Shown piece by piece: positions 37,201 through 45,157 of a DNA stretch of 64,000 bases (positions are counted from its first letter, which is position 1; every line of letters starts with the position of its first letter). The notes below the pieces were generated by a model. The model was given only the letters and a program-made list of their open reading frames with translations. It was not told where the DNA came from and made no database searches. Made by a program: the position numbers and the translations under genes. The DNA comes from an uncultured Kangiella sp. GTDB lineage: Bacteria; Pseudomonadota; Gammaproteobacteria; Enterobacterales; Kangiellaceae. Where the stretch lies: assembly GCA_947503435.1 (NCBI GenBank), contig CANNDL010000001.1, positions 333,469 through 397,468 on the forward strand, given 5' to 3'.

Positions 37201-38436
37201 GAATCAGGACCTATGACGATAGGAGATGCGAATCAAGTTGGTATCGATACTGCAAAAGTTATTACTACAGTAGAAAATCGTGCAGATTTAGGCAATGCTT
37301 TGATGTTCGTTGATAACGATTTCCGTTCTGATATTAGCTTTGTTAGTCCAGAATTAGATATCGGAAACGATCCATTCTCTATTGCATTTGAACACTTTTA
37401 TGATTTTGAAGATGGTTCTTGGGATGGGGCAGTAGTTGAAATTAGTGTCGCAGGAGGTGCTTGGGAAGATGTGACCACTGCTAATGGTACTTTTGGAACG
37501 GGTTACAATGGCACCATCGCTCAGAACAATGATAGTCCAATCAGTGAACGTTCAGCATTTGTAAATACCTCTACGGACTATATTAATGAGACTTTATCAT
37601 TTGGGACAGCACATGCAGGTAAAACTGTCCGCTTACGATTCCGTCAAGGAACTGATGCCAATACTGGTGGTTTTGGTTGGATAATTGATAATATTCAATT
37701 CAATGGCGTTACGAATGCCTTCTTGTCAGGAATCGTAGCTAATGCGGTTGCTTGCAATAGCGAATCGCCAATTGTTAATTTGGCTCAGACTAGTGTTGAT
37801 GTTAGGGAAAATGTTGCAGTAACGTTAGATGCAAGTGCTTCAACAGATCCTCAAGGTGACTCCTTATCATATAGTTGGGTGCAATTGTCTGGTACAAGTG
37901 TAAGCATTACAGACTCAAACCAGGCAGTCGCTTCGATAAATTCACCAGATGTTGCCGCTAATGAAGCATTAGTTTTTGAAGTGACAGTCTCTGATGGAAC
38001 GAATGAATCGAAGGGGCAGGTAACCGTTAATGTTGAGGCTAATGTTGCGCCTAATGCGCAAGTGGCACAAGCGACTATCACCGTCAACGAAGGCGCAGCT
38101 GTAAATTTAAATGCATCAAATTCAAGTGATGCCAATGGAGATAGTTTGACTTATAGTTGGGTGCAAACTTCCGGTGGGGCAGTAACTTTGAATAATGCCA
38201 GTACTTCAAGTGCAAGCTTTACCGCGCCACAAGTAACGGCTACAACAAGTTATGCATTTGAAGTCACCGTTTCCGATGGAGAATTAGAGGACAAAGCGAT
38301 AGTTACAGTGAATGTTAACAACACCACACCTCCGCCAGAACCACCTGCATCAGGTGGCGGTGGTGGTAGCACCGGAATACTAGCCTTGTTAGGTTTAAGC
38401 TTGCTAGCAATAAGTCGACGTCGAAGAAAACATTAA
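34213..38436 (+). CDS. Large secreted M36 (fungalysin-type) metalloprotease with PA, PKD-like and GlyGly-CTERM parts
   Basis: ATG 34213 with AAGGGTAGG upstream gives 1407 residues and a signal peptide (MLFKKPSVSLAIAATLFSFGVSA). A start at 34147 would place 22 Cys-rich residues ahead of that signal and was rejected. Order: FTP/PepSY-like propeptide (about 60-290), M36 catalytic domain with an inserted PA domain (about 500-600; LSGKIALVDRGECNFTEKV), zinc site AHEWGHYI (residues 629-636) with the downstream glutamate in MGEGWGDF, beta-sandwich modules (about 860-1180), two PKD/cadherin-like repeats sharing D-SLSYSWVQ/D-SLTYSWVQ (about 1185-1375), and a C-terminal GGGGGST-helix-RRRRKH tag. The last is a GlyGly-CTERM sorting signal cut by rhombosortase. 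It occupies the locus after nlpD and is followed by a terminator. Confidence 0.9.
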   Translation: MLFKKPSVSLAIAATLFSFGVSADSSLNLKENYYFTSSANQVNLNLKAQKQTHNVNFHQGTIAKPQLNLLKSGQSLDQAYADYYLSRLLPTVITPTIAKQKKSAEGATLKMMHSNGKGAIVAKYQQIIDGKEVIGREFNVLMNDKHELIASSGYFSAPNLKLSAKNKQIILQANDAFQLALKDLLGANIFAVVQPTNKIQNYQHFEVSQTSNDFRLDKEARSKDVWFDSYGQLHTAYYLEFFGKDKDNQQFAYSYVVDAESGKILARKNLVQYENFTYRVFTADPTKAPILEGPQGHEYPIIGADPTTVNNNHNRVYQAASHQLVTLESAPFSRNDPWLAAGATTTSGNNVDAYLDISGEQGFNSSDFRAATTSANTFDYTYNVDNAGATNSQNSAIVNLFYMNNWLHDWMYDSGFDEASLNAQNDNFGRGGAGNDAINAEGQDFSGRNNANMATPSDGFSPRMQMYLYDGPATQGVDYQLTLTGVSGLTNPNVGLASYGPLSYPSTTGELVAFTDATAPEFDACTAPTNGAALSGKIALVDRGECNFTEKVKHSQDAGAIAVIVANNVDATAVITMGGDDNTITIPSMMVSQNDGATIRSAMDSGTVSATLFRNNTDVDGTLDNAIVAHEWGHYITNRLVGNAFGLINNQGRGMGEGWGDFMALLTYAAEADKNVTGNDQYQALYPMYGWADSNTYYGIRRVPYTTNMAQNGLTFKHIEEGVALPNHPVQFGANGDGNSAVHATGTVWATMLWEVYASLLNTYAFDTAQTKMKDYLVASLKMTPVAPTFVEARDAMLSVALATNATDYDLMLTAFAKRGIGVGAEAPAKDSDNNSGVVESFVARQSRYDFSGSNIDNSFAGGLGFCTDDGILDAGETALLTVSVKNTGSEALSNVSVRMASNADVSFSNNGLQQIASLTHFESKDVTFEVTLNSAQSAEDITLNVEFPEAVVGDVIVEPGTEVLSYKVNFDFGPDASRQVEDFSVIEAVENDWTRESGPMTIGDANQVGIDTAKVITTVENRADLGNALMFVDNDFRSDISFVSPELDIGNDPFSIAFEHFYDFEDGSWDGAVVEISVAGGAWEDVTTANGTFGTGYNGTIAQNNDSPISERSAFVNTSTDYINETLSFGTAHAGKTVRLRFRQGTDANTGGFGWIIDNIQFNGVTNAFLSGIVANAVACNSESPIVNLAQTSVDVRENVAVTLDASASTDPQGDSLSYSWVQLSGTSVSITDSNQAVASINSPDVAANEALVFEVTVSDGTNESKGQVTVNVEANVAPNAQVAQATITVNEGAAVNLNASNSSDANGDSLTYSWVQTSGGAVTLNNASTSSASFTAPQVTATTSYAFEVTVSDGELEDKAIVTVNVNNTTPPPEPPASGGGGGSTGILALLGLSLLAISRRRRKH

Positions 38437-38446
38437 TACTAGAATT

Positions 38447-38472
38447 AAAAAGGAGCCGACGGGCTCCTTTTT
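38447..38472 (+). terminator. Intrinsic terminator after the M36 protease gene
   Basis: AAAAAGGAGCC-GACG-GGCTCCTTTTT: an 11-pair perfect stem ending in T residues, 11 bases after the stop. The A-rich opposite flank would let it also stop transcription from the convergent bolA-side genes. Confidence 0.9.
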
Positions 38473-38494
38473 GTTAGTATTCAAGCATATTGAA

Positions 38495-38758
38495 CTATAA
38501 GACCTTGATCGCTAATGCGTGAATATCAGTTTGCATCATGCTACCTAAAGCTTGGTAAATAGCTCTATGTTGTTGCAGCATACGCTTACCTTCTAAAGCC
38601 TCACTTTTTATTATTAATGTAAAATGGCCTAAACCACCTTTAGCGCCGGCATGGCCAACATGTTTGTGACTGTCATCGATAATTTCTATATGACTGGGTG
38701 AAAGACTTTCCGTTAAACGCTTTTCCATTTCAGCAATTCGTTCGCTGTTATCAATCAT
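38495..38758 (-). CDS. bolA: BolA-family protein
   Basis: An 87-residue protein with the class II KH-like BolA fold: IEIIDDSHKHVGHAGAKGGLGHFTLII, EGKRMLQQHRAIYQALGSMMQTDIHALAI. It keeps the His in HVGH and the invariant His in IHALAI, used for [2Fe-2S] sharing with monothiol glutaredoxins. It is shorter than E. coli BolA (105), so a BolA-like paralogue is possible. AAGGA precedes the ATG. It is third in the yciB-yciI-bolA set, 10 bases after yciI. Confidence 0.9.
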   Translation of the reverse strand: MIDNSERIAEMEKRLTESLSPSHIEIIDDSHKHVGHAGAKGGLGHFTLIIKSEALEGKRMLQQHRAIYQALGSMMQTDIHALAIKVL

Positions 38759-38768
38759 GTTGTTTTCC

Positions 38769-39068
38769 TTAAGGTAAGACCTTGTTAAAAGGCTTTACGG
38801 TGACTTTTTGATAAATACCAGCTCGAACGTAAGGATCTGCGTCAGCCCAAGCTGTTGCAGCTTCGAGGGATGCAAATTCAGCGACAATCATTGAGCCAGT
38901 AAAACCTGCTTCACCTGGATCGACCGCATCAATGGCGGGAGTTGGTCCTGCAATAATCAGTCGACCTTCACTTTTAAGTTGCTTCAAGCGTTCAACATGG
39001 GCAGGACGTGATACTTTGCGCAACGGCAGTGAGTTATCTACATCTTCGGAATAAATTAAATACAACAT
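38769..39068 (-). CDS. yciI: YciI-like protein
   Basis: A 99-residue ferredoxin-like-fold protein. Family motifs are a conserved His-Asp pair ([19 protein letters not shown]), [12 protein letters not shown], and the [17 protein letters not shown]-type segment (here [23 protein letters not shown]). The cellular role is not established; an actinobacterial relative is a dechlorinating/muconolactone-type enzyme. It lies between yciB and bolA, the usual neighbours. Confidence 0.92.
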   Translation of the reverse strand: MLYLIYSEDVDNSLPLRKVSRPAHVERLKQLKSEGRLIIAGPTPAIDAVDPGEAGFTGSMIVAEFASLEAATAWADADPYVRAGIYQKVTVKPFNKVLP

Positions 39069-39083
39069 GGTTAAACAGTTTCC

Positions 39084-39662
39084 TTAAGAATCACTTTCTG
39101 ATGATGTGGCTTCTTCATCATCAAAATTCAAGTATTGAGCTAAAATTACAAAGCTGGTGATCATTAAGCCCATTAGGGTCACAAACAGGCCAATCATTTT
39201 AAAATAGAACCAAAAATCAGTACTAAAATTATAGGCGATATATAGATTTAAACCGCCGAATAAGACTAGCGCGATCATCCAAATAGAATTAATAGTATTG
39301 AGCTTGGATTTGGGTGGTTCTGACTTAAATTCAACGGATGATTGCATCAAGTCCATAAAAACGTATTTTTTGCTGACTAATTGTCTGACTAAGATAACCA
39401 ATGCGCCAGCCCAAACCATAACGGTAGTTTTCCATTTAATAAAACTTTCATCATTAAAGTAATAAGCCATGGCTAATAATGCCAGGCCTAAAACAAAATA
39501 AGCCATATGAGATTTTTTTACTGGTTCTTTAATAATCAGACTGGTAATGATTTGTAGTAATGAACCTGCGCTCCAAACACCAGCTGCTAATATTAAATTT
39601 TTAGTGACTAAATAAGCGATTAAAAAGCCTACTAGAGGATAGTTTTCTTTTAAGAATTTCAT
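39084..39662 (-). CDS. yciB: Inner membrane septation-related protein YciB
   Basis: A 192-residue protein with five to six helices, starting MKFLKENYPLVGFLIAYLVTKNLILAA. The FIKWKTTVMVWAGALVILVRQL segment is characteristic of YciB/IspZ. YciB acts in envelope integrity and cell-shape control, with interactions with elongation and division proteins in E. coli. An acidic Ser/Glu tail (DDEEATSSESDS) ends the protein. First gene of the yciB-yciI-bolA operon and divergent from rnm across 99 bases. Confidence 0.9.
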   Translation of the reverse strand: MKFLKENYPLVGFLIAYLVTKNLILAAGVWSAGSLLQIITSLIIKEPVKKSHMAYFVLGLALLAMAYYFNDESFIKWKTTVMVWAGALVILVRQLVSKKYVFMDLMQSSVEFKSEPPKSKLNTINSIWMIALVLFGGLNLYIAYNFSTDFWFYFKMIGLFVTLMGLMITSFVILAQYLNFDDEEATSSESDS

Positions 39663-39761
39663 GCTTCGAGCTTCTTAATAATTTGGCGCTCAGTGTAACC
39701 CTTGTTTACCCCAACTGCAAAGCAGGGCACAATGGAACTATATCGCTAATGACATTTTATT

Positions 39762-40580
39762 ATGATTGATTTGCACAGCCATACTTACTATTCAGACGGA
39801 AGTTTATCTCCGCTTGAGTTAATAGATATGGCCGTAGAAGCGGGTGTTGAGCAGTTGGCAATTTCCGATCACGATTCCATTGATGGGCTCTTAAGCTTAG
39901 AGGCTTTTCCTGACAAGCTAAGAATTATTCCGAGTGTGGAAATTTCTGCTAATTGGGGTAAGCAAGGACTGCATATTCTAGGGTTAAATATTGATACGCA
40001 AAATCAAGCACTACAATCATTTTTGAAAACACAACAAGCCAGCCGCAAGCAAAGAGCACTGCAAATGGCTGATAAATTGACACAAGTAGGTGTTGAGCAT
40101 GCCCTTGACGATATTAGTTACTTAATTGATTCTCAGCCAATGGTTTGTCGAACTCACATCGCTCAGCTATTAGTTGATCAAGGCTATGTAAAAAAGTTCC
40201 AAGATGCATTTAAGAAGTATTTAGCCAAAGGTGGCAAGGCTCATGTTAAAGATGATTGGTTTGAACTTGAAGATGTGATTGCCATTATCAAAGCTGCTGG
40301 CGGGCAAGCAGTAATTGCTCACCCCATGCGCTATGGTATGGGAACCAATAAATTAAAGTCTCTAGTGGAAGAGTTTAAAGCCTTAGGTGGTGACGGTTTA
40401 GAGATTTGTTACCCAAACATTCATCCCGGCCATAAAAACCTATTGGCAACATGGGCAAAAGCCTATAAATTGTGTGGCTCGCAAGGTTCTGATTTTCATA
40501 GTCCTGATAAGTCTTGGGTGAAACTCGGTAAATTTGCACCGCTACCTGATGATGTAGAGCCCGTTTGGCATAGATGGTAA
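39762..40580 (+). CDS. rnm: PHP-domain 5'-3' exoribonuclease RNase AM (TrpH/YciV)
   Basis: A 272-residue PHP phosphoesterase. Metal motifs: IDLHSHTYYSDGSLSP, ISDHDSIDGL, RIIPSVEISANW, CRTHIAQLL, AVIAHPMRYGM and GSQGSDFHSPDKSW. E. coli RNase AM matures the 5' ends of rRNAs and degrades short RNAs. The earlier symbol trpH reflects linkage with trp genes. It is followed after 15 bases by yciO, the conserved partner, and diverges from yciB. Confidence 0.92.
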   Translation: MIDLHSHTYYSDGSLSPLELIDMAVEAGVEQLAISDHDSIDGLLSLEAFPDKLRIIPSVEISANWGKQGLHILGLNIDTQNQALQSFLKTQQASRKQRALQMADKLTQVGVEHALDDISYLIDSQPMVCRTHIAQLLVDQGYVKKFQDAFKKYLAKGGKAHVKDDWFELEDVIAIIKAAGGQAVIAHPMRYGMGTNKLKSLVEEFKALGGDGLEICYPNIHPGHKNLLATWAKAYKLCGSQGSDFHSPDKSWVKLGKFAPLPDDVEPVWHRW

Positions 40581-40595
40581 AACGAATATAAAAAT

Positions 40596-41219
40596 ATGAC
40601 ACAACTGATTGAAATACATCCAGATAATCCGCAACCCCGCTTGGTTAGCCAAGTGGCGGCGATGATACGAAATGGCGGTTTGGTGGTGTATCCAACGGAT
40701 TCAGGTTATGCCTTAGGTTGTCATATTGGCGATAAACGAGTCTTAGATAAAATTCGACGTATTCGTGATTTGGATAAAAAGCACAACTTTACTTTGGTTT
40801 GTCGTGATTTATCGGAATTAGCAATTTATGCGCGAGTCGATAACTTGGCTTTTCGTCTGATTAAAAATAATACTCCCGGGCCTTATACCTTTGTCTTAAA
40901 GGCAACTCAGGAAGTGCCTAATCGTCTAAAACATCCTAAGAAGAAAACCATCGGTATTCGGGTTCCCGATAACACCATTGCACAAGCCATGCTCGAAGAC
41001 TTGGGTGAGCCGATGATGAGTACTTCTTTGAAGCTACCACAACAAGAAGATGACGAAGTACTTGAACCGCATGAAATATTGGATTTGCTGGATGGACGAG
41101 TGGATGCCGTGATTGATGGCGGTTACTGCGGTCATGAAGAAACTTCGGTAATTGATTTAACTTCAGGCTACCCAGAAGTTATTCGACACGCAGCAGGCGA
41201 TCCCAGCCTCTTTGAGTAA
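40596..41219 (+). CDS. yciO: YciO-like Sua5/YrdC-family protein
   Basis: A 207-residue YrdC-fold protein. The substrate-binding region is GGLVVYPTDSGYALGCHIGDK, with RIRDLDKKHNFTLVCRDLS, NNTPGPYTFVLKAT and KKTIGIRVPDN. It resembles TsaC, which makes threonylcarbamoyl-AMP for t6A, but YciO is the paralogue whose catalytic efficiency and role are debated. The C-terminal part (AVIDGGYCGHEETSVIDLT) is typical. It lies between rnm and the DUF6122 gene on one strand. Confidence 0.92.
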   Translation: MTQLIEIHPDNPQPRLVSQVAAMIRNGGLVVYPTDSGYALGCHIGDKRVLDKIRRIRDLDKKHNFTLVCRDLSELAIYARVDNLAFRLIKNNTPGPYTFVLKATQEVPNRLKHPKKKTIGIRVPDNTIAQAMLEDLGEPMMSTSLKLPQQEDDEVLEPHEILDLLDGRVDAVIDGGYCGHEETSVIDLTSGYPEVIRHAAGDPSLFE

Positions 41220-41232
41220 GCATTTTTAAATT

Positions 41233-41559
41233 ATGCACATGGCTTTGCACTTTTTAGTGCCGCTAATCGTTTCACTGCTATTCTTTAGATCAGACTCTAA
41301 CAAAAAGGCTTGGCTCAAAGCTTATTTGATTATGATGGCAGGCATGTTAATTGATATTGACCATTTGCTAGCGACACCAATTTATGATGCCGGTCGATGC
41401 AGTATCGGCTTTCATCTTCTTCATACCTTAATTCCCATAAGCCTTTATTTCTTAATGTGTTTTTTTAAGAAAACTCGAATCTTAGGAATTGGCTTAATGA
41501 TCCATATTATTTTGGATTCGATTGACTGTCAGGTGACGAATGGCATTTGGTGGGTTTAG
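41233..41559 (+). CDS. DUF6122-type small membrane protein
   Basis: A 108-residue protein with three to four helices and a cluster of conserved His/Asp: MALHFLVPL, MAGMLIDIDHLLATPIYD, CSIGFHLLHTL and IHIILDSIDC. The paired D-x-D-H and H-x2-H patterns in the membrane resemble metal-dependent membrane hydrolases, but no activity is known. It is 13 bases after yciO and probably in the same transcript; convergent with the next gene. Confidence 0.8.
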   Translation: MHMALHFLVPLIVSLLFFRSDSNKKAWLKAYLIMMAGMLIDIDHLLATPIYDAGRCSIGFHLLHTLIPISLYFLMCFFKKTRILGIGLMIHIILDSIDCQVTNGIWWV

Positions 41560-41563
41560 TTAT

Positions 41564-42007
41564 TTAGTAACTTTCTTGGTTATTCCAGGCTATTACTTTG
41601 AATTTATTTGCTTTCGGAAAATCTTTTTGCATGTTCTCTAAATTAACTTTTGCTGTTAAAAGTCCTCCGCCAAGACTGGTAGCGTTTTTCCAAGCAGAAT
41701 AAGTTTTGTCTGTATTAGAAACAATCCCAACAATATGGACTGCTAATTCTTCAACTAGATTTTCAATACGGATGTTTTCAGTATATTCGGCAATATGGAA
41801 GTGAGTTTCACCAAAAGTAAAAGTAATTTCCTCTCCAGCTGTAATGAGTCTAATTGGTAGGTTAGGGTCAAAAGGGTTATTTATCTCAACTTCGATGTAA
41901 TCTCTTTCATCATTTACAGAGAAGCTCGTAATGAAATTGGGCAATAATTTGGTTAGTGATTCTACGCACTCTATTACTGAGCAGTTTAGTTTTTCTTGTG
42001 TGTTCAT
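41564..42007 (-). CDS. Uncharacterised cytoplasmic protein
   Basis: A 147-residue protein with no signal peptide or membrane helix. I do not recognise a named family. The pattern is an N-terminal helix (VIECVESLTKLLPNFI), beta-rich middle (YIEVEINNPFDPNLPIRLITAGEEITFTFGETHFH), a helix (IENLVEELAVHIVGIVSN), and a glycine-rich LGGGLLTAK followed by a KVIAWNN end. This resembles short immunity-like or DUF proteins found singly in gammaproteobacterial genomes. It sits on the opposite strand between the conserved DUF6122 and trpS genes, so it may be a recent insertion. Confidence 0.65.
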   Translation of the reverse strand: MNTQEKLNCSVIECVESLTKLLPNFITSFSVNDERDYIEVEINNPFDPNLPIRLITAGEEITFTFGETHFHIAEYTENIRIENLVEELAVHIVGIVSNTDKTYSAWKNATSLGGGLLTAKVNLENMQKDFPKANKFKVIAWNNQESY

Positions 42008-42102
42008 ATGCTAAAAATGCTATTAATTGCAATGAAATCATACATTAATCTGATATCCATACAACATTACCTTTTAGCTTTTCTCTTACCCATGAATCTG
42101 GC

Positions 42103-42120
42103 TATAATAGGCCGCTATTA
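42103..42120 (+). promoter_or_regulatory. trpS promoter -10 with overlapping inverted repeat
   Basis: TATAAT at 42103-42108 lies 47 bases before the trpS start. It overlaps a perfect inverted repeat TAATAG-GCCG-CTATTA (42105-42120) that would cover the transcription start. The -35 is poor. Confidence 0.45.
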
Positions 42121-42154
42121 ATTATTAAAAATAACCACATCTAAGGGTATTCTA

Positions 42155-43372
42155 TTGAGTTCAGTTTCTGTTGGTCAGCAGCGCGTTTTATCAGGTATGC
42201 GTCCGACCGGGCCTTTGCATTTAGGCCATTATCACGGGGTTTTAAAGAATTGGGTTAAGCTTCAGCACGAATACGAGTGTTTCTTCTTCGTGGCCGATTG
42301 GCATGCTTTAACCACGAATTATGACGATACTTCCCGTGTCGAAGAGTATGTTTGGGATACAGTGATTGATTGGTTAGCCGCGGGTATTAATCCAAGCGCT
42401 GCGAATATCTTTGTGCAATCGAAAGTGCCTGAGCATGCGGAATTGCATTTATTGCTGTCTATGACCACGCCATTAGGTTGGTTAGAGCGAGTTCCAACCT
42501 ATAAAGAGCAGCAAGAAAAACTGAAAACCAAAGACTTAGCAACTTATGGCTTCTTAGGCTATCCAGTGATGCAGTCGGCAGATATCTTGATATATAAAGC
42601 GGGTAATGTGCCAGTAGGCGCCGATCAGGTACCGCATATCGAAATGACCCGTGAGATTGCCCGTCGCTTTAACCACTTCTATGGCAAAGAACCTGGCTTT
42701 GAGGAAAAAGTTGAAGCTGCCATTAAGAAAATGGGTAAGAAAAACGCTAAATTATACAAAGGCTTGCGGAAGAAATTCCAGGAAACTGGTGATCAAGAAG
42801 CATTGGATACCGCGCGTGCGTTAGTGGAAGCCCAAGGCAGTGTGTCATTAAATGATCGTGAGCGTTTATATGGCTTTTTAGACGGTGGGGGTAAGATCAT
42901 CTTGCCAGAGCCTCAAGCTTTATTAACTCCAGTTTCTAAAATGCCGGGGCTTGATGGGCAAAAAATGTCTAAGTCTTATGGTAACACCATTAATATGCGT
43001 GAGCCGAAGGAAGTGGTGGAAAAGAAAATTCGCACCATGCCGACGGACACTAAACGCGTTCGTTTAACTGATCCGGGTAATCCAGAAGATTGTCCAGTGT
43101 GGGAGTTCCATAAGATCTATTCTTCGGAAGAAGTTAAAGACTGGGTACAAAAGGGCTGTACTAGCGCGGGCATTGGCTGCTTAGAGTGTAAAGGACCGGT
43201 GATTGATGCGGTATGTGCCGAGCAGCAGACTTTTATGGAACGAGCTCAAGAATACAAAGAGTCACCAGAAATAGTGCGTAATATTGTTTCTGAGGGTTCT
43301 GAGCGTGCTAGAGACGTGGCACGTGAAACTATGGATGACGTACGCTCTGCTATGGGATTAGCTTACAAGTAA
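42155..43372 (+). CDS. trpS: Tryptophanyl-tRNA synthetase (longer proteobacterial type)
   Basis: A 405-residue class I synthetase. TTG 42155 is the start, with AAGGG seven bases upstream. Signature GMRPTGPLHLGHYHG (HIGH equivalent) and PGLDGQKMSKSYGNT (KMSKS). Compared with the 334-residue E. coli form it carries an extra segment of about 65 residues before LLTPVSKMPG, as in Pseudomonas-type TrpS. The C-terminal anticodon region contains CTSAGIGCLECKG, with several cysteines that could bind metal. It leads a trpS-scpA-scpB run (scpA starts 1 base after its stop). Confidence 0.95.
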   Translation: MSSVSVGQQRVLSGMRPTGPLHLGHYHGVLKNWVKLQHEYECFFFVADWHALTTNYDDTSRVEEYVWDTVIDWLAAGINPSAANIFVQSKVPEHAELHLLLSMTTPLGWLERVPTYKEQQEKLKTKDLATYGFLGYPVMQSADILIYKAGNVPVGADQVPHIEMTREIARRFNHFYGKEPGFEEKVEAAIKKMGKKNAKLYKGLRKKFQETGDQEALDTARALVEAQGSVSLNDRERLYGFLDGGGKIILPEPQALLTPVSKMPGLDGQKMSKSYGNTINMREPKEVVEKKIRTMPTDTKRVRLTDPGNPEDCPVWEFHKIYSSEEVKDWVQKGCTSAGIGCLECKGPVIDAVCAEQQTFMERAQEYKESPEIVRNIVSEGSERARDVARETMDDVRSAMGLAYK

Positions 43373-43373
43373 T

Positions 43374-44318
43374 ATGAATAACGAAACTCCTGACAATCTA
43401 GAGATGAATCCAGCCGAAGCCGAAGCGGCCGGTGCTGGCGTGGTTGCAGATGCCGCGGTGGTGGCAGACCCACAAGCAGTTCAGGAGGAAATGCCATTTC
43501 ACCTAGTGGGTGGTGAGCAGTTAGAAAAATTCCCAGACGATCTTTATATTCCGCCAGAAGCTCTCGAAGTGTTTTTAGAAGCCTTTGAGGGTCCGTTGGA
43601 TTTGCTGCTGTATCTAATTAAGCGCCAAAACCTTGATATTCTGGATATACCATTAGCTCATATTACTGAGCAGTACATGGAATACGTGGAAATAATGAAA
43701 GTCATGCATCTGGAGTTGGCGGCGGAATATCTGGTGATGGCTGCAATGTTAGCGGAAATTAAAAGCCGGGTGTTATTACCTAAACCTAAAACTGATGATG
43801 ACGAAGATGATGACCCACGAGCTGATTTGATTCGTCGTCTACAAGAATATGAGCAGTTTAAGAAAGCGGCAGAAGAACTGGATGAAATCCCTCGTATGGG
43901 ACGTGATGTTTTTTCAGTTAGCGCTAAAAAACCTGAGTTAAGGATAATAAAACCCGATCCTGAAGTGGACATGAAAGAAATCTTATTGGCTTTGCGTGAT
44001 GTGTTAAAGCGTGCGGAGATGTTTTCTAGCCATCAGATTTCTTTTGAAGCTTTATCGGTACGTGAGAAAATGGGTATAGTCTTAGAGCAATTATCAGCTC
44101 AAAGTTTCTGTGACTTTAGCCAATTGTTTCAGCCAGAAGAAGGACGTATGGGTGTAGTAGTGACTTTCTTAGCTATTATGGAGTTGGCTAAAGAATCGCT
44201 GCTGGAACTTATTCAAACGGATTCTTATGGTCCTATTCATGTGCGTGCAAAAGTTGATGAGTCGAGCATGGTTGATCCTGATGATTTACCCGAAGTAAGC
44301 TCAAGTGATGATGATTAA
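43374..44318 (+). CDS. scpA: Segregation and condensation protein A
   Basis: A 314-residue kleisin that bridges SMC/ScpB-type condensin. The core begins LEVFLEAFEGPLDLLLYLIKRQNLDILDI (residues about 62-90), preceded by an unusual Ala/Glu-rich extension of about 60 residues (AEAEAAGAGVVADAAVVADP). Internal LAAEYLVMAAMLAEIKSRVLLP is the conserved ScpA helix. The C-terminal winged helix (VVVTFLAIMELAKESLLEL) is followed by an acidic tail. scpB starts 23 bases downstream. Confidence 0.93.
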   Translation: MNNETPDNLEMNPAEAEAAGAGVVADAAVVADPQAVQEEMPFHLVGGEQLEKFPDDLYIPPEALEVFLEAFEGPLDLLLYLIKRQNLDILDIPLAHITEQYMEYVEIMKVMHLELAAEYLVMAAMLAEIKSRVLLPKPKTDDDEDDDPRADLIRRLQEYEQFKKAAEELDEIPRMGRDVFSVSAKKPELRIIKPDPEVDMKEILLALRDVLKRAEMFSSHQISFEALSVREKMGIVLEQLSAQSFCDFSQLFQPEEGRMGVVVTFLAIMELAKESLLELIQTDSYGPIHVRAKVDESSMVDPDDLPEVSSSDDD

Positions 44319-44341
44319 AAGTATTGGATAATTAGAAAACC

Positions 44342-45094
44342 ATGCAACAAGAAAAAATTACCAGAATTATTGAAGCCGCTTTATTAGCTGCTGGATCCAG
44401 TTTGAATAAAGACCGCATGTTAGGTTTATTTGGCGAAGATGAGTCCATCAAACCAGCAGAAATCAAAACCGCCATTGAAACCTTACAACAAGAAGCTGAA
44501 GGACGTGGTGTGGAGTTAGTTGAAGTTTCCACGGGTTACCGTTATCAAGCGAGACAAGACTATGCTGAGTGGATTGCGCGTCTATGGGAAGAACGCCCTG
44601 CGCGTTATTCGCGAGCATTATTAGAAACATTATCCTTGATCGCTTATCGCCAACCTGCCACTCGTAGCGATATAGAGCAAGTGCGTGGCGTTAGTGTTAG
44701 TTCTAGTATCGTTAAAACTTTGCTGGAGCGGGAATGGGTGCGCGTTGTTGGTCATCGCGATGTGCCAGGAAAGCCAGCTTTATACGCAACTACTAAACAA
44801 TTTTTAGATTATTTTGGATTGAAAAGTTTGGATGAATTGCCATCATTGGCAGAAATTCAAGATTTAGATAACTTAAATCCAGAGCTACAATTTGATCAAG
44901 ATACTGTAAATGAGTTGCCCTCAGACGAAGAAGAAAGCTCTGACGAAGACCAAACTCATGCTGAAACCAATGTTGATGAAGAGATAGAACGTTCAGAAGA
45001 AGATGATTTATCTGATAAAGCTTTAACTGAGCAAGAAATTGCTGAAGAACAAAAAGATTTAGAAGAAGAAATCGCACTTAGAAGCGTAGACTAA
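44342..45094 (+). CDS. scpB: Segregation and condensation protein B
   Basis: A 250-residue protein with two winged-helix domains in residues 1 to about 165: RIIEAALLAAGSSLNKDRMLGLF, VSTGYRYQARQDYAEWIARLW, and LLETLSLIAYRQPATRSDIEQVRG, VVGHRDVPGKPALYATTKQFLDYFGL. A long, strongly acidic tail of about 70 residues (Glu/Asp/Ser-rich) follows and is probably disordered. It forms a dimer that binds the ScpA kleisin. In many relatives rluB follows directly; here a palindrome and a coiled-coil gene come between. Confidence 0.93.
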   Translation: MQQEKITRIIEAALLAAGSSLNKDRMLGLFGEDESIKPAEIKTAIETLQQEAEGRGVELVEVSTGYRYQARQDYAEWIARLWEERPARYSRALLETLSLIAYRQPATRSDIEQVRGVSVSSSIVKTLLEREWVRVVGHRDVPGKPALYATTKQFLDYFGLKSLDELPSLAEIQDLDNLNPELQFDQDTVNELPSDEEESSDEDQTHAETNVDEEIERSEEDDLSDKALTEQEIAEEQKDLEEEIALRSVD

Positions 45095-45157
45095 CTCGAA
45101 TTTGATAAATTTTTGTTAAACCCTTCATGTTTTAACAGACAATTTCTGTCAATTAAT

